Positions 1-5,191 of a stretch of 5,349 nucleotides of DNA are shown piece by piece. How positions within the stretch are numbered: the stretch's first letter is position 1; each line of letters begins with the position of its first letter. Source of the DNA: Allobrachymonas sp. (GTDB taxonomy: Bacteria > Pseudomonadota > Gammaproteobacteria > Burkholderiales > Burkholderiaceae_C); NCBI GenBank assembly GCA_017996515.1, contig JAGOGU010000112.1, positions 1-5,349 on the forward strand, given 5' to 3'. Position numbers and translations under genes: made by a program. The notes under the pieces are model-generated. The model ran no database searches. It was not told the DNA's origin and was given only the letters and a program-made list of their open reading frames with translations.

Positions 1-205
1 TCAGTGCCTCCCGGCTGCAAGGATAATTACATGGGCTGGCCTTGATCCGGGTACCTTGGGTCGAGGTAAGAAAATAGGGTGCTGGCTGTGGGTGTAGCGT
101 GCGACTGCGCGACATTCATGGCGAGAGTTAAAACAGACCGCTAAACATGTAGATCTGCTCGATGAAGGCTGACGGACGCGGGTTCAATTCCCGCCAGCTC
201 CACCA
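1..205 (+). ncRNA. ssrA: tmRNA (ssrA), 3' part; 5' end lies outside the window
   Basis: This is the 3' portion of transfer-messenger RNA, which rescues stalled ribosomes by acting first as an alanyl tRNA and then as a short mRNA for a degradation tag. The end of the molecule is clear. A T-arm stem GCGGG (178-182) and CCCGC (190-194) encloses the loop TTCAATT (183-189). The 3' acceptor strand CAGCTCC (195-201), a discriminator A (202) and an encoded CCA (203-205) follow. The upstream bases AACATGTAGATCTG (145-158) match the style of betaproteobacterial tmRNA before the T arm. The GC-rich segments at about 30-135 fit the 3' pseudoknot region, though I did not fold it. The tag reading frame and the 5' acceptor strand are beyond the window edge, so this is a cut by the window and not a broken gene. 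The 3' end of ssrA is a well-known integration site for tyrosine-recombinase elements. Confidence 0.93.
183..205 (+). other. attL-like core: tmRNA 3' end used as integration site
   Basis: The T loop, the 3' T stem and the acceptor end of tmRNA form one half of an imperfect direct repeat. Positions 183-203 match 5132-5152 at 18 of 21 bases, including the unbroken blocks TTCAATT and CCGCCAGC. Recombinases that target tRNA or tmRNA genes use this segment as the crossover core and leave the RNA gene intact at one end. That the copy beside the complete tmRNA is attL and the degenerate one is attR is an inference from this pattern. Confidence 0.6.
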
Positions 206-216
206 TCCACAAAAAC

Positions 217-252
217 AAAGGCCACCAAGTACATACACTTGGTGGCCTTTTT
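217..252 (+). terminator. Intrinsic terminator after tmRNA
   Basis: A perfect inverted repeat AAAGGCCACCAAG (217-229) and CTTGGTGGCCTTT (238-250), extended by one T-A pair, encloses a six-base loop and runs into a T tract (248-252). It begins 11 bases after the tmRNA CCA and would end the ssrA transcript. If the attL interpretation is right, this terminator lies on the element side of the junction, so the element would have brought its own terminator. The A tract on the left arm makes weak bidirectional activity possible. Confidence 0.88.
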
Positions 253-260
253 CATTGGTA

Positions 261-273
261 AATCAGTCTCTTA
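261..273 (+). promoter_or_regulatory. IHF-like site near the left att core
   Basis: The bases AATCAGTCTCTTA match the IHF consensus WATCAANNNNTTR with one mismatch (G for A at the sixth position). The site lies between the att core (183-205) and the first CGGGGAAC copies. Its surroundings (TAAATCA, T, then CTTA, then GAGCA shortly after) resemble those of the better match at 5110-5122. Short consensus matches arise by chance, so this rests mainly on position. Confidence 0.3.
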
Positions 274-331
274 CAGAGCAGCAGCGTACAGGGGTGAACA
301 TTGACAGCCAAGCTGTGACCAGGGAGCATAA

Positions 332-492
332 CGGGGAACAGAGCGACGTTTTTGATCTTGACCGGGGAACGGGGCAGGGTGACGAGGAACACGATGGGTA
401 CTGTAGCCCGTTTTCTCTCTATAGACCGCCCTTGGACGCGGAACGTCGTAGCCGGGGAACATCTCCATGAAAACCTTTTAAAGTCGGGGAAC
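332..492 (+). repeat. Dispersed direct repeats of CGGGGAAC, left cluster
   Basis: Four exact copies of the octamer CGGGGAAC, all on the plus strand, start at 332, 363, 453 and 485. One-mismatch relatives start at 383 (CGAGGAAC) and 437 (CGCGGAAC), and a looser one, GGGGTGAAC, lies at 291-299. Two intervals are alike (31 bases from 332 to 363, 32 from 453 to 485), which is about three helical turns. The same octamer occurs twice more in tandem at the right end (5057-5064 and 5069-5076). I noticed no copy inside the operon. Repeated oriented motifs flanking att cores are typical of arm-type integrase or excisionase sites, which is the favoured reading. Protein-binding iterons are an alternative. 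Confidence 0.7.
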
Positions 493-545
493 ACGCTGAT
501 GCTGACCGATGCTCAATGTCGCAACGCCACATGCCCGCCTGATAA

Positions 546-665
546 AAAACGGGCACCCGCGTCACACAATTGCGCCGCCTGTGCGCCGACCTGCGCCAGC
601 GCCTGGCCGAGCGCGAGGTAGTGCAGGCGCGCCTGGCTAAGGCGCTGGTGCAGCAAGTGGCCTGA
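546..665 (+). pseudogene. Possible remnant: C-terminal tail of a type I restriction specificity subunit (HsdS)
   Basis: An open frame without a start codon runs from just after a stop (543-545) to TGA at 663-665. It encodes about 39 residues ending in LRRLCADLRQRL, a short charged stretch, then QARLAKALVQQVA. This pattern, a Leu/Ala/Arg-rich helix with LC..L...L followed by Q..LA.AL and a stop, resembles the C-terminal coiled coil that ends many HsdS subunits. Codon use is GC-rich and gene-like, unlike the adjacent intergenic bases. If the call is right, only the last helix of an S subunit is left, with no target-recognition domain and no hsdM or hsdR nearby, so it would be non-functional. 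The match is by eye on a short helical segment; another coiled-coil protein tail is possible. Confidence 0.4.
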
Positions 666-945
666 GCCGCTGTACACCGCCCATGGCTGATGTCAAAGCC
701 TGGCGCAGCGTTGCCGATGAACTGCTGCAACTGCAAACCCGTGGCATGCACATTGGCACTATGGCCGAGTCCCAACGAAAAACCCCCAGGCAGCTGGCAC
801 CAAGGTGCATTACTGAAGGGGACCGTGTTGGACAGCATCCAAGCCCAATTTGGAGATGGATGCCCAAAACATAAGGCATGGGTTTTGCGCGCGTTGCGGC
901 TTATGCGCGTTCAGCCCAGCAAGATAACAAGAGCAGGGGGTAGGG
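666..945. other. Region upstream of the operon; no clear gene, probable promoter zone
   Basis: A 63-codon open frame starts at ATG 683 and ends at 874. Its first 30 or so residues (MADVKAWRSVADELLQLQ and onward) have gene-like codons, but there is no ribosome binding site before it, the second half reads as a non-coding Pro/Arg-rich string, and I recognise no family. It may be a decayed fragment lying next to the HsdS-like tail. The operon promoter should lie here or a little further left. I found no pair of -35 and -10 boxes with proper spacing. A small inverted repeat, TTGGA-CAGCA-TCCAA (828-842), is the only operator-like element noticed. Confidence 0.35.
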
Positions 946-2535
946 ATGACGGAGCATATGAGTGAAAAAGCTGGTGCGCATCCACTAACAGCCAAGCAGC
1001 TCGCTGCGCAAGCTGAAATTTGTACGCTGCGCGACTGGCTCGGTGATATGGCACTGAACATTCCCGACTACCAGCGGCCCTACAAATGGGGCTTGCCGCA
1101 GGTGCAGCAGTTGCTACGCGATATTGAGCAGCAAACGCTGGCAACAGGGCAGGAGCAGGGGGCTAACAGCTACCGCATGGGCACGGTGGTGGTGCATGTG
1201 GAGCCTGTGACAGAGCCAACCGGCCAGTGTGAGGTGCCACCCCGCCCACAGCACCACATTGTGGACGGCCAGCAGCGCACCGTGACTTTGCTGCTGGTGT
1301 TGCATGCCTTGCGTGCTGCGGCGCGGGAGGTGCAAGAAGACAACCGGCCAGACTGGCAGCGCGCGTTGCTGGCGCTGGAACTGTTTGAGCCGCAATTTCC
1401 CAGCCCCTTGTCGCACCAGCAGGTGCAGGCCAACTACCAGGCCATTGCACGCCATATCCGGCAAGCGCAGTGGGGGCAGGCGCAGGTGGCATTTTTGCTG
1501 GAGCGCTGCGAGGTGGTGCGCGTGCAGTTGCACAGTCTGACGGAGGCGTTTCAGTTTTTTGATGCGCAAAACGGCCGTGGCAAGGCGCTGTGTGTGCATG
1601 ACTTGCTCAAGGCCTTTCACTTGCGGGCGCTGCGTCCGGCCGAGCTGGCGCTGCGCGGCCAGGCGGTGCAGGCATGGGAGCAGTGCACCGAAGCAGATCT
1701 GGAGCGGCTGTTTGCCCGTTTTCTGTTCCAGACCCGCCAGCGCAGCCGTGGGCGCGATGCCGAGTTTTTTGGCAAGCGCCATGTGGGGGTGTTCAAAGGT
1801 ATCAGCCTGGATGCCGCGGCGTCTGTGCCCTTGAGCCGCACCTGGCGCATGCTGGATGACGCGGTGCATTTGCTGGAGAGCCATACCGGCACACGTGGGC
1901 AGGTGTGGCCGTGCCAGCTGGATGCGCCGGTGGTCAATGGGCTGCGGTTTTTTGACTGGGTGCAGCATTACTGGGGTATGGACTTTCATCTTGCGCAGGC
2001 GAAAGACCAACTGCCGCCTTGGGCGAAGCGATACAAGGAGCATCTGTCAAAGGATGCCAAAGGTATCTTGGTCACGCTGGGCAGCTATGCGGGGCGTGAT
2101 CGCAAAGGGGACTCTCGTGTGCGGGCAGTGTTTGACGCTTTGCTGATGTACTACCTGGACAAGTTCGGCGAGCAAGGCTTGTCGCACGCGGTAGAGCTGG
2201 GCTTTGCCTGGGCTTATGCGCGCTTGCTGAACCGCCGGGTGATGGTGGGCAGCATGGATAAGTTTGTGAGCGAAAGCCCAGTGAACCCCTTTGCGGTGCT
2301 GCTCGATGCCATGACGCCGCAGCATTTTCTGGGGATGGCGTTGCCCGTGGCTTTTTACGGCAATAGCTACCGGGGCGCGGGTGTCTCCATACCCAAAGGC
2401 TTGGGCGAGTTGCAGCAATGGATGCACAAGCTGGGCTACTGGCGACAAGAGACGCCGCCCGCGATGGCACCCAAGAACATACAGGACAGCGTGCCGGGCC
2501 AGGCACAGACCGCAGCGCAGGAAGAGACGGCATGA
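946..2535 (+). CDS. DUF262 protein without a DUF1524 nuclease domain (GmrS-like half)
   Basis: A 529-residue soluble protein. Three DUF262 signatures occur in order: IPDYQRPYKW at 39-48, DGQQR at 107-111 (preceded by the hydrophobic strand HHIV), and FDAQNGRGKALCVHDLLKAF at 205-224, the family's F..xN.RG..L...DLLK block. GT at 79-80 fits the conserved strand between the first two. DUF262 has a ParB-like fold and is the nucleotide-dependent, DNA-sensing half of GmrSD-type restriction enzymes. The C-terminal 300 residues contain aromatic helical stretches such as FFDWVQHYWGM (335-345) and LLMYYLDKFGEQGL (399-412), also seen in DUF262 relatives, but no EH..PQ or H..GNL motif, so I see no nuclease. 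The start at 946 has AGGGGG (935-940) five bases upstream. ATG 958, also in frame, with GGAG three bases away, is a weaker alternative and would shorten the protein by four residues. The gene overlaps the next one by ATGA, so the two proteins are probably made together. Cytosolic; a defence role is inferred. Confidence 0.93.
   Translation: MTEHMSEKAGAHPLTAKQLAAQAEICTLRDWLGDMALNIPDYQRPYKWGLPQVQQLLRDIEQQTLATGQEQGANSYRMGTVVVHVEPVTEPTGQCEVPPRPQHHIVDGQQRTVTLLLVLHALRAAAREVQEDNRPDWQRALLALELFEPQFPSPLSHQQVQANYQAIARHIRQAQWGQAQVAFLLERCEVVRVQLHSLTEAFQFFDAQNGRGKALCVHDLLKAFHLRALRPAELALRGQAVQAWEQCTEADLERLFARFLFQTRQRSRGRDAEFFGKRHVGVFKGISLDAAASVPLSRTWRMLDDAVHLLESHTGTRGQVWPCQLDAPVVNGLRFFDWVQHYWGMDFHLAQAKDQLPPWAKRYKEHLSKDAKGILVTLGSYAGRDRKGDSRVRAVFDALLMYYLDKFGEQGLSHAVELGFAWAYARLLNRRVMVGSMDKFVSESPVNPFAVLLDAMTPQHFLGMALPVAFYGNSYRGAGVSIPKGLGELQQWMHKLGYWRQETPPAMAPKNIQDSVPGQAQTAAQEETA
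2519..2535 (+). promoter_or_regulatory. Ribosome binding site and ATGA overlap that set the second gene's start
   Basis: AGGAAGAG (2519-2526) stands 5 to 9 bases before ATG 2532, whose last bases form the TGA (2533-2535) of the preceding gene. An in-frame upstream ATG at 2418 would add 38 residues to the protein, but those overlap the first gene in another frame, read as low-complexity and put the first DUF262 motif far from the N-terminus. The start at 2532 places that motif at residue 23, as is usual in the family. Confidence 0.85.
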
Positions 2536-4616
2536 ACGATAAGCATGAGCCCCAGCTGCTGACGGTGCAGCGCATTTTGAGTAGTCAGATCTATGCCATC
2601 CCGGTTTACCAGCGCAATTACGCCTGGGGCGTCAAAGAAATCAGCCAGCTGATTGCCGATGTGCGTGACTATGCCCAGCGCAATGCGCAGAACCTAGTCC
2701 ATGACTACTACATTGGAACTTTGGTGGTGTATGGCCGCAGTACGGACAAGCATTCGTTCTGGGAGGTGGTGGACGGGCAGCAACGGCTGACGACGCTGAG
2801 CTTGCTGGTGTCGGTGCTGCGCGCCATGCACCCGCAGTTGGCATCTGCGATGCAGCGCATGCCTTTGCAGTTTGAGTGCCGGGAGGCTTCCAGCCAGGCA
2901 CTGCAGGCGGTATTTGCAGCACCTTTGAAGCCGCAGGTGGTGTTGAAGCAAGATGGCGAGCCTGAGGGGAGTGCCGAGGACGTGAGCGGCGCCCGCAGCA
3001 TTTGGCAGGGGCGCAGCATTATTGAAGGTCTGTTGCATGAAATGCCAGCAAGTGAGCGCAAGACGTTTGCTGATTTTTTGCTGCACCGGGTTCTGTTGTT
3101 GCGGGTGGAACTGCCCGCGCGCACCGATCTGAATCATTACTTTGAGGTGATGAACAACCGGGGCGAGCAACTGGCCAAGCACGAGGTGCTGAAGGCGCGC
3201 TTGCTGGGGCGATTGCAGCAGCAGGCTCAGCCTGTGGCTATGCAGATGCTGCACGCGGTGTGGGATGCGTGCGCGGTGATGGACCGCTCGGTGTTGTCCG
3301 GCTTTGTACCGGAGTTGCGCAAGCGTCTGTTCCGTGCGGACGGCACGGTGCTGCTGGTCAAAGACGAAGTGGCTCTGCTGGATTGCTTTAGCGCTATGAA
3401 GGAGCCAACGGCTCAGCCCAAATCTTTACAGCAGTTGATTGGCACCGCTGCAAAAAGCGAGGGAGTATTGCCCGGAACGCCCCAGCCAGCGGCGGCTGGC
3501 GACGATGAAGAGGACGAGAGCCAGGCCCAGTTTGGCGCGGTGATTAATTTCCCAAACTTCTTGCTGCAGGTGCTGGCCATGATGCCGGGGGACGCTTTTG
3601 CCCATACGCCCCTGGATGACAAACATTTGCTGATCGCGTTTGGGCCTTTGCTGCGCAGCGAGTCAGGGCTGATTCAGACGTTTGCCTTCAGGTTGCTGCG
3701 TTGCCGTTTTCTCCTGGACCAGCATGTCATCAAGGGCAGCGTGGACAGCGCGGGCGATGAGGAGCATTGGCGGCTGCAGCGTTGCAAGTTCAAAAGCGCA
3801 GACAAGGCATCACTGCAGTTTGTCAATGCGTTTGAAGCTGACGAGCAAGATAGCGCAGAGCGCCTGCGCATGTTGCAGGCCGCTTTGCATGTGTCATATA
3901 TGCTGCCCACACGCAAGCACTGGTTGCAGGGGGTGTTGCGCTGGTTGTATCGGCAAGATATTGATGCGCCAATTGATGCGCAGGCCTTTTTGCTGGCGCT
4001 GGAGGGATTGGCCAAGGCCTTTGTGCTGGAAGAGGGGTGTGGCGCTGTGACGTATGAGGCAATCGTGCGCCGTGGTGAGAGGTTTTTTACAGCGCGAGAA
4101 TGGAGTTTAGATTTGCGCAATGCTTTGCCGAAGCAATGGATCTATGGAAAGACCCGGCTGATCGACTTCAATTTTCTGGATTACCTGCTGTGGTTGCAGG
4201 CCAAAAACGAAGGCAATCCTCATGTGCAGGTGTGGCGTGAATTTGAGTTCACCAGTACGCGCCGTTCGGTGGAGCACCTGCACCCGCAGACGGAGCTGGT
4301 CGAGGGTGATAAGTGGGCGGGCGAGCACTTGCATGCCTTTGGCAACCTGTGCCTAGTCAGTCATGCGATGAACTCGCGCTTGAGCAATTCAGGGCCGGAA
4401 GACAAGTTCAAGCAGTTGATGAGCGAGAAAAAGAGTCAGAGCCTGAAGGTGTTCGCCATGCACTCAGAGTTTGTGAAACAAAGGCAGTGGGCCGCCGAGG
4501 TCGCCATGCATCAGCACGAAGAGAAAATGCTTGCGCTGATGCAGCAGGCTTTTGAAGCTGATGGCTTGATCAATCTGGGCATCGCTCAGACCACGCAGAA
4601 GGAGGGTGTGCTATGA
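2532..4616 (+). CDS. DUF262-DUF1524 protein, GmrSD-type putative nucleotide-dependent nuclease
   Basis: A 694-residue cytosolic protein with both halves of a GmrSD-type enzyme. The N-terminal DUF262 domain shows IPVYQRNYAW (23-32), GTLVV (62-66), VVDGQQRLTTL (79-89) and YFEVMNNRGEQLAKHEVLKARLL (start 203, with N209, R210, G211 and E218). The C-terminal DUF1524 domain shows the HNH-like block EHLHPQ (581-586), then HAFGNLCLVS (601-610), N614, SN (618-619) and K625. These are the conserved His and Asn positions of this His-Me-like nuclease family and appear intact. Between them lies a long helical region with an Ala/Pro/acidic linker (DDEEDES, 324-330). Known relatives are GmrSD, which cuts glucosylated hydroxymethylcytosine T4 DNA with nucleotide hydrolysis, and SspE, which senses phosphorothioated DNA. 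The target here cannot be told from sequence. Downstream, ATGA joins it to the third gene. The main uncertainty is substrate, not family. Confidence 0.96.
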   Translation: MNDKHEPQLLTVQRILSSQIYAIPVYQRNYAWGVKEISQLIADVRDYAQRNAQNLVHDYYIGTLVVYGRSTDKHSFWEVVDGQQRLTTLSLLVSVLRAMHPQLASAMQRMPLQFECREASSQALQAVFAAPLKPQVVLKQDGEPEGSAEDVSGARSIWQGRSIIEGLLHEMPASERKTFADFLLHRVLLLRVELPARTDLNHYFEVMNNRGEQLAKHEVLKARLLGRLQQQAQPVAMQMLHAVWDACAVMDRSVLSGFVPELRKRLFRADGTVLLVKDEVALLDCFSAMKEPTAQPKSLQQLIGTAAKSEGVLPGTPQPAAAGDDEEDESQAQFGAVINFPNFLLQVLAMMPGDAFAHTPLDDKHLLIAFGPLLRSESGLIQTFAFRLLRCRFLLDQHVIKGSVDSAGDEEHWRLQRCKFKSADKASLQFVNAFEADEQDSAERLRMLQAALHVSYMLPTRKHWLQGVLRWLYRQDIDAPIDAQAFLLALEGLAKAFVLEEGCGAVTYEAIVRRGERFFTAREWSLDLRNALPKQWIYGKTRLIDFNFLDYLLWLQAKNEGNPHVQVWREFEFTSTRRSVEHLHPQTELVEGDKWAGEHLHAFGNLCLVSHAMNSRLSNSGPEDKFKQLMSEKKSQSLKVFAMHSEFVKQRQWAAEVAMHQHEEKMLALMQQAFEADGLINLGIAQTTQKEGVL

Positions 4617-4858
4617 CGCAAAACTTGGAGCAATTGATGCAGCTTCTCCAGAAGGAGCCGGGTGCGTTCTGTGTGAGCTGGATACAGCGGCGGCTACGTT
4701 TGAGTTACGCCAATGCCTGCGTGTTACGCGATGAGGCGCTGAACGCAGGCTTGGTCATGCGTGTGTATCGCGTGACGGCCGATGGGGAAAAAGAGTTTGC
4801 CTATGTGCAGCCAGGGCACGAACTGAATGCTGAGCAGGTCTGGATTCCTGAGGCTTGA
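4613..4858 (+). CDS. Small FtsK gamma-like winged-helix protein
   Basis: An 81-residue protein with no membrane segment. Residues 20-48 carry the pattern of the FtsK gamma domain: a helix ending in QRRLRLSYANA (25-35), where FtsK has QR..RIGYNRA, then a second helix and the turn NAGLV (44-48), like the E..GIV that closes the FtsK recognition helix. A basic beta-wing (MRVYRVTADGEKEFAYV, 49-65) follows. In FtsK this domain reads the KOPS DNA sequence. As a free-standing protein it would most likely bind DNA, either as an autoregulator or as the specificity factor of the operon. The start at 4613 overlaps the previous stop as ATGA and has an excellent ribosome binding site, AAGGAGGG (4599-4606), six bases upstream, suggesting stronger initiation than for the two large genes. 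The fold call is from pattern only; another small winged-helix family remains possible. Confidence 0.88.
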   Translation: MTQNLEQLMQLLQKEPGAFCVSWIQRRLRLSYANACVLRDEALNAGLVMRVYRVTADGEKEFAYVQPGHELNAEQVWIPEA

Positions 4859-5052
4859 GCCCGGCTTCTGATGTTCGATAGCCTTCTCTCTTGTGCGGCA
4901 GCGCCAGTCTATGAGACTGAAAAGTCTGCAGAGGAAGATGCCTTGTCTCGCTGTCGCTACACAATATGGATTGGATGCAGATGATCGAATGATGCATTCA
5001 GGGTGATAATCAAGTTGGGTCTCGTAAAGGGCGCTTCAATCCAGTCACTCGA
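4859..5052. other. Non-coding tail after the operon, with two small inverted repeats
   Basis: I see no gene here. Two short perfect inverted repeats are present: CAGTCT-ATG-AGACTG (4905-4919) and GAATG-ATG-CATTC (4987-4999). Neither is followed by a T tract on either strand, so they are not good intrinsic terminators; transcription of the operon probably continues to the terminator at 5153-5191. They could be protein-binding sites or chance. Confidence 0.35.
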
Positions 5053-5076
5053 AAACCGGGGAACAAACCGGGGAAC
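5053..5076 (+). repeat. Perfect 12-bp tandem repeat containing CGGGGAAC, right end
   Basis: AAACCGGGGAAC occurs twice back to back (5053-5064 and 5065-5076). It contains the octamer that recurs in the left cluster, in the same orientation. The repeat lies about 55 bases inside the right att-like core, a position suited to adjacent arm-type integrase subunits. The 12-base period is close to one helical turn, so both copies would face nearly the same side of the DNA. Confidence 0.85.
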
Positions 5077-5109
5077 AATTGCAGAATTTAATGTTTGTTT
5101 GTTTTTATA

Positions 5110-5122
5110 AATCAATGACTTA
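5110..5122 (+). promoter_or_regulatory. IHF-like site in the right att arm
   Basis: AATCAATGACTTA matches the IHF consensus WATCAANNNNTTR at every defined position and follows a T/A-rich tract (5087-5109), the usual flank of strong IHF sites. It sits between the tandem repeat (5053-5076) and the att core (5132-5152). The order arm repeats, IHF bend, core is the standard architecture for bringing arm-bound integrase to the crossover point. Confidence 0.42.
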
Positions 5123-5131
5123 GAGCAATAA

Positions 5132-5152
5132 TTCAATTGCCGCCAGCACGAC
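5132..5152 (+). other. attR-like degenerate copy of the tmRNA 3' end
   Basis: This segment matches tmRNA 183-203 at 18 of 21 positions (mismatches at 5139, 5148 and 5150) in the same orientation. It cannot form a working tmRNA end because the T stem and acceptor are altered and no CCA follows. Beginning at 5153 comes an intrinsic terminator, as expected for the original flank displaced from ssrA by an insertion. The mismatches mean either a divergent attP core or an old insertion. Confidence 0.58.
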
Positions 5153-5191
5153 ACCGCCACACACTGGAAACTCCAGTCTGTGGCGGTTTTT
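5153..5191 (+). terminator. Intrinsic terminator after the attR-like core
   Basis: The arms CCGCCACACACTGG (5154-5167) and CCAGTCTGTGGCGG (5173-5186) pair at 13 of 14 positions around a five-base loop, and five T residues (5187-5191) follow. It starts right after the att-like copy. It may be the ancestral ssrA terminator displaced by about 5 kb, and it is also the first good terminator downstream of the DUF262 operon. Confidence 0.88.

Larger units (their letters stand above)
253..545. other. Non-coding left arm region of the element
   Basis: I see no convincing gene in this stretch. Short open frames exist on both strands, but they overlap each other, have no good ribosome binding site and read as low-complexity Arg/Pro-rich translations. 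What the stretch does hold is the scattered CGGGGAAC array and the IHF-like site listed separately. A left-end integrase would normally sit about here, and none is recognisable. Confidence 0.6.
183..5152. mobile_element. Putative integrase-less element inserted at the ssrA 3' end (CIME-like)
   Basis: The segment is bounded by a direct repeat of the tmRNA 3' end (183-203 and 5132-5152, 18 of 21 identical). Just inside each boundary lie copies of CGGGGAAC and a site resembling the IHF consensus, a layout expected of integrase arm regions. A terminator follows each core copy. The only clear genes inside are the three-gene DUF262 operon; I see no integrase, excisionase or transfer gene. Elements that keep both att sites but have lost recombination genes are known as cis-mobilizable elements. 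This one would need an integrase supplied in trans or by a neighbouring tandem element. The outer limits depend on the degenerate right repeat. If that match is fortuitous, the left edge still stands as a tmRNA end followed by accessory DNA. Confidence 0.5.

Noticed and set aside
333..492. CRISPR array or iteron origin
   Set aside because: The repeat unit is only eight bases with irregular spacing, there are no unique spacers of constant length, and no Cas or replication gene is nearby.
528..556. Hairpin TGCCCG / CGGGCA as a terminator
   Set aside because: The stem is short, the loop is long and A-rich, and no T tract follows on either strand.
683..874. 63-codon plus-strand open frame as a real gene
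   Set aside because: No ribosome binding site, no recognised family, and the second half does not read like coding sequence; kept only as a possible decayed fragment.
828..945. Sigma-70 promoter for the operon
   Set aside because: TTGGAC-like and TAACAA-like boxes exist, but none pair with a 16-18 base spacer, so no promoter could be placed.
1114..2043. 309-codon open frame on the minus strand
   Set aside because: It lies wholly inside the first DUF262 gene, whose motifs are clear; its translation is rich in His, Gln, Arg and Leu as expected for an antisense shadow of GC-rich coding DNA.
2418..2531. N-terminal extension of the DUF262-DUF1524 protein from ATG 2418
   Set aside because: It overlaps the first gene by 118 bases in another frame, lacks a binding site and reads as low-complexity; ATG 2532 has a binding site and an ATGA overlap.
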